Assembly: GCA_031409775.1 (NCBI GenBank)
Contig: JANNXY010000011.1
Location: 1-13,738, forward strand
Origin: JANNXY01 sp031409775
GTDB taxonomy: Bacteria; Patescibacteriota; Minisyncoccia; Phycocordibacterales; CAIZIN01
Direction: 5' to 3'
DNA: 13,738 nucleotides
This document shows positions 12,271-13,738 of the stretch, in pieces. The notes beneath the pieces are model-generated. The model saw only the letters and a program-made list of their open reading frames with translations. It did not search any database and was not told the origin of the DNA. Every line of letters starts with the position of its first letter. The first letter of the stretch is position 1. A program made the position numbers and the translations under genes.

Positions 12271-12582
12271 ATGAAAACAAACAAGAAATTAAAAAAGAAT
12301 GATACAGTGATAATCCTCGCCGGCAAGGACAAGGGCCGCACAGGCAAAATCCTCGAGATCCTACACGAGAAAAACCGCGTGTTAGTAGAGGGTATCAACA
12401 TGGTCAAGCATCACCAGAAGGCTCGCAAAGAAGGCCAGAAGGGATCCATGATCGACAAGGCTATGCCACTTCACATTTCCAATGTATCTCTAGTAGAAGG
12501 TGGCAAGGCAGTGAAAGCTTCATTTAAAATTGACGGAAATAAAAAGACTCGTGTCTCCAAGAAAACTGGTAAGACTATTTAA
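12271..12582 (+). CDS. rplX: 50S ribosomal protein L24 (uL24)
   Basis: 103 residues, a KOW-domain assembly-initiating protein. KKNDTVIILAGKDKGRTGKI (8-27) is the KOW motif; NRVLVEGINMVKHHQK and IDKAMPLHISNVSLV follow as in the family. 18 nt after rplN. Confidence 0.95.
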   Translation: MKTNKKLKKNDTVIILAGKDKGRTGKILEILHEKNRVLVEGINMVKHHQKARKEGQKGSMIDKAMPLHISNVSLVEGGKAVKASFKIDGNKKTRVSKKTGKTI

Positions 12583-12601
12583 ATACAAGTAATCAACTAT
12601 T

Positions 12602-13159
12602 ATGAAATCAACCAAACAACTACAAAAGGACAGCTTCAAGTCGATGAAAGAAACATTCGGCTACAAAAATACTATGCAATCCCCAAAGCTTGTAAAGATT
12701 GTTCTATCTGTAGGTGTGGGCTCAGCCAAGGACAAGAAGCGTGTGGCCGAAGTTGTCCCATCTAGGCTAGCCAAGATCACTGGCCAGAAGCCTAGTCCGA
12801 GGGCTGCCAAGAAATCCATCGCTACATTTAAACTCCGCGAAGGCGACAATGTAGGTTACCAGGTCACCCTACGTGGCGAGCGCATGAATACTTTCCTAGA
12901 TAAACTCACCAACATCGCCCTGCCTCGTACCAAGGACTTCCGTGGCATCTCTCTGAACTCTGTCGATGCGATGGGCAATTATACATTGGGCATCAAGGAG
13001 CACACCATCTTCCCAGAGACTTCTGACGAAGACCTCAAGGACGTGTTCGGTATGGCTATCACAGTTGTGACTACTTCCAAGACCAAGCCAGAAACCGCAG
13101 CATTCCTAACTCACCTCGGCTTCCCATTCAAGAAAGAGGAGGTAAAGAAGAAGAAATAA
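12602..13159 (+). CDS. rplE: 50S ribosomal protein L5 (uL5)
   Basis: 185 residues, central-protuberance protein that binds 5S rRNA. Blocks: SPKLVKIVLSVGVGSAKDKK (27-46), ITGQKPSPRAAKKSIATFKLREGDNVGYQVTLRGERMNTFLDKL, the DFRGIS region, YTLGIKEHTIFPE and the C-terminal GMAITVVTTSKT. The tail ends in a Lys-rich EEVKKKK. It is the last ribosomal gene in the window. rpsN would be expected next but is not found before the window ends. Confidence 0.96.
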   Translation: MKSTKQLQKDSFKSMKETFGYKNTMQSPKLVKIVLSVGVGSAKDKKRVAEVVPSRLAKITGQKPSPRAAKKSIATFKLREGDNVGYQVTLRGERMNTFLDKLTNIALPRTKDFRGISLNSVDAMGNYTLGIKEHTIFPETSDEDLKDVFGMAITVVTTSKTKPETAAFLTHLGFPFKKEEVKKKK

Positions 13160-13165
13160 TTTAAC

Positions 13166-13217
13166 TTCAACCACCTCGGCTCACAAAGCTTCGCCAATCC
13201 TCCTTACCCAAGGGGGA
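13166..13217 (-). repeat. REP-like hairpin repeat, reverse copy, just after rplE
   Basis: Read on the minus strand it is a hairpin (13217-13198: 8 bp with one G-T pair, 4-nt loop) followed by a 3' segment that ends GTGAGCCGAGGTGGTTGAA (13184-13166). That end matches GCGAGCCGGAGGGTGTTGAA at 13584-13603 on the plus strand in 16 of 20 aligned columns. The two copies are in inverted orientation and bracket the small ORF at 13261. On the plus strand the hairpin could also act as a weak terminator after rplE. Confidence 0.55.
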
Positions 13218-13260
13218 GATTTGCGTTTCCTCCTCAGAGTGTTAATCTGATAGCAGATTT

Positions 13261-13521
13261 ATGGACGAAGAACAATTTACAATTTCTAGAAACGAGTTAT
13301 TGCAATTGGGTATTGATTTGCAAAACCTAGGAGTAGGTACAGTAAATCATATTATGTTTGGTAGATTACAATCCTTAGAATTTGCTCTTTCAGAGGTTGA
13401 AGAGGGGGGGGGTTGGACAGAGGAACTTAGTTTAAAAGCTAAAGATTTAGTACTGACTGTTAGAAGACATATTACAGCTGAAAGAATTATTAGAAGTCTC
13501 CAAGCTGGGTATGAAACCTAG
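13261..13521 (+). CDS. Hypothetical small protein with a G9 tract
   Basis: 86 residues, not recognised. It looks helical and acidic: ISRNELLQLGIDLQNLG, LQSLEFALSEVEEGGGW, then SLKAKDLVLTVRRHITAERII. There is no signal peptide or membrane segment. Nine consecutive G (13404-13412) encode EEGGGW in the middle, so slippage there would truncate or alter the end. A 6-bp hairpin (13244-13259) sits directly before the ATG. It lies between two inverted REP-like repeats and upstream of an IS element, in place of the expected rpsN. It may be mobile-element cargo; coding is plausible, not proven. Confidence 0.5.
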   Translation: MDEEQFTISRNELLQLGIDLQNLGVGTVNHIMFGRLQSLEFALSEVEEGGGWTEELSLKAKDLVLTVRRHITAERIIRSLQAGYET

Positions 13522-13557
13522 CTTTTTATTTACACCCACCTTCCTGGGTACAGGAGT

Positions 13558-13603
13558 CCTCCCTCGAGGGAGGTGGTAAGTCCGCGAGCCGGAGGGTGTT
13601 GAA
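13558..13603 (+). repeat. REP-like hairpin repeat, forward copy, in the IS left end
   Basis: A perfect 16-bp palindrome CCTCCCTCGAGGGAGG (13558-13573) is followed by a segment ending GCGAGCCGGAGGGTGTTGAA, related to the reverse copy at 13166-13217. ACACCC at 13532-13537 can pair with GGGTGT at 13594-13599, enclosing the palindrome in a branched structure. Confidence 0.6.
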
Positions 13604-13614
13604 TCTCCCCCATT

Positions 13615-13636
13615 CCCCGTCCCTTCTAGGGCGGGG
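13615..13636 (+). other. Bulged hairpin, candidate TnpA recognition structure
   Basis: CCCCG, a single bulged T (13620), CCCT, loop TCT, AGGG, CGGGG: 9 bp with a one-base bulge, followed by TTT. Bulged-T hairpins near the left end are what IS608-type Y1 transposases bind, which makes this the best recognition candidate. It could also work as a terminator that protects tnpA from outside transcription. Confidence 0.55.
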
Positions 13637-13652
13637 TTTCTGCTAAGGAAAG

Positions 13653-13675
13653 TCTGAAAACCCTTGGTTTTCAGA
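13653..13675 (+). other. Perfect 10-bp hairpin just before tnpA
   Basis: TCTGAAAACC (13653-13662), loop CTT, GGTTTTCAGA (13666-13675). It ends 12 nt before ATG 13688 and runs into the probable -10 TATACT (13676-13681). If transcription starts upstream it would sit in the leader and could hold back translation. Confidence 0.6.
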
Positions 13676-13687
13676 TATACTAGATGC

Positions 13688-13738
13688 ATGGTCAAGAAAA
13701 GCAATCACTGCGCATACAATACCCACTATCACATAGTC
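13688..13738 (+). CDS. tnpA: IS200/IS605-family transposase TnpA, first 17 codons
   Basis: MVKKSNHCAYNTHYHIV runs off the right edge. The N-terminal pattern 'H..Y....YHIV' is that of Y1 (HUH) transposases of IS200/IS605, which normally continue 'F..KYR'. These enzymes cut and join single-stranded DNA through one Tyr; the catalytic HUH and Tyr lie beyond the window. TATACT (13676-13681) is 6 nt before the ATG, so the transcript may be leaderless. Whether the element also has tnpB cannot be seen. Confidence 0.78.
   Translation, partial: MVKKSNHCAYNTHYHIV

Larger units (their letters stand above)
13529..13738 (+). mobile_element. Left end of an IS200/IS605-family element (right end outside window)
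   Basis: The start of a Y1-transposase gene (13688) is preceded by about 155 bp with three strong hairpins, as expected of IS200/IS605 ends, which carry subterminal hairpins and no terminal inverted repeats. A TTTAC at 13529-13533 resembles the short target sequences some family members insert next to, and may mark the left boundary; that boundary is a guess. The element sits downstream of rplE. Confidence 0.65.

Noticed and set aside
13447..13704. 85-codon minus-strand ORF across the IS left end
   Set aside because: It runs through three palindromic structures and the tnpA start; no coding features.

Overview
The window looks like chromosomal DNA of a Candidate Phyla Radiation (Patescibacteria) bacterium, most likely of the Parcubacteria kind. 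The evidence is: EF-Tu with an unusual effector loop; almost no Shine-Dalgarno sequences before ribosomal protein genes; several short secreted proteins with a peptidoglycan-binding domain; a pilin-type head domain of the kind seen in these bacteria; and an IS200/IS605-type transposase start. TGA never ends an intact gene here and is not read as sense in the clear genes, so the glycine-TGA lineages (Gracilibacteria, Absconditabacteria) are unlikely. The assignment is made by eye.

Layout, all genes on the + strand. (1) 2-181: tail of a peptidoglycan-binding-domain protein. (2) 182-358: a tuf control region with a distal promoter, a 10-bp hairpin leader and a second promoter close to the start codon. 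(3) 359-4387: tuf, rpsJ, rplC, rplD, rplW, rplB, closed by a clear intrinsic terminator. (4) 4433-9498: about 5.1 kb of accessory genes lying between rplB and rpsS, which normally adjoin. They are a HEPN/MNT toxin-antitoxin pair, a small unknown ORF, a MazE/MazF pair, a slipin (SPFH) membrane protein, a DUF6922-like small protein followed by a decayed AbiEii nucleotidyltransferase, and two secreted proteins with peptidoglycan-binding domains. (5) 9531-13159: the ribosomal order resumes from its own promoter: rpsS, rplV, rpsC, rplP, rpmC, rpsQ, rplN, rplX, rplE. (6) 13160-13738: where rpsN would be expected, a second interruption begins, with REP-like hairpin repeats in inverted orientation, a small unknown ORF, and the left end plus first 17 codons of an IS200/IS605-family tnpA.

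How it works together: the S10 cluster is split into two transcription units. Their promoters share the same layout (TTTGACA, then ATTCCAC starting 32 bp after the first T of TTGACA, then a leader hairpin). The accessory genes mostly have their own promoters, with the -10 box 6-8 nt before the ATG, which predicts leaderless or nearly leaderless mRNAs. The cargo combines defence or addiction modules with envelope proteins. The secreted pilin-headed protein has a G8 tract inside its promoter spacer, which could make it phase-variable. I saw no rRNA, tRNA or CRISPR array.
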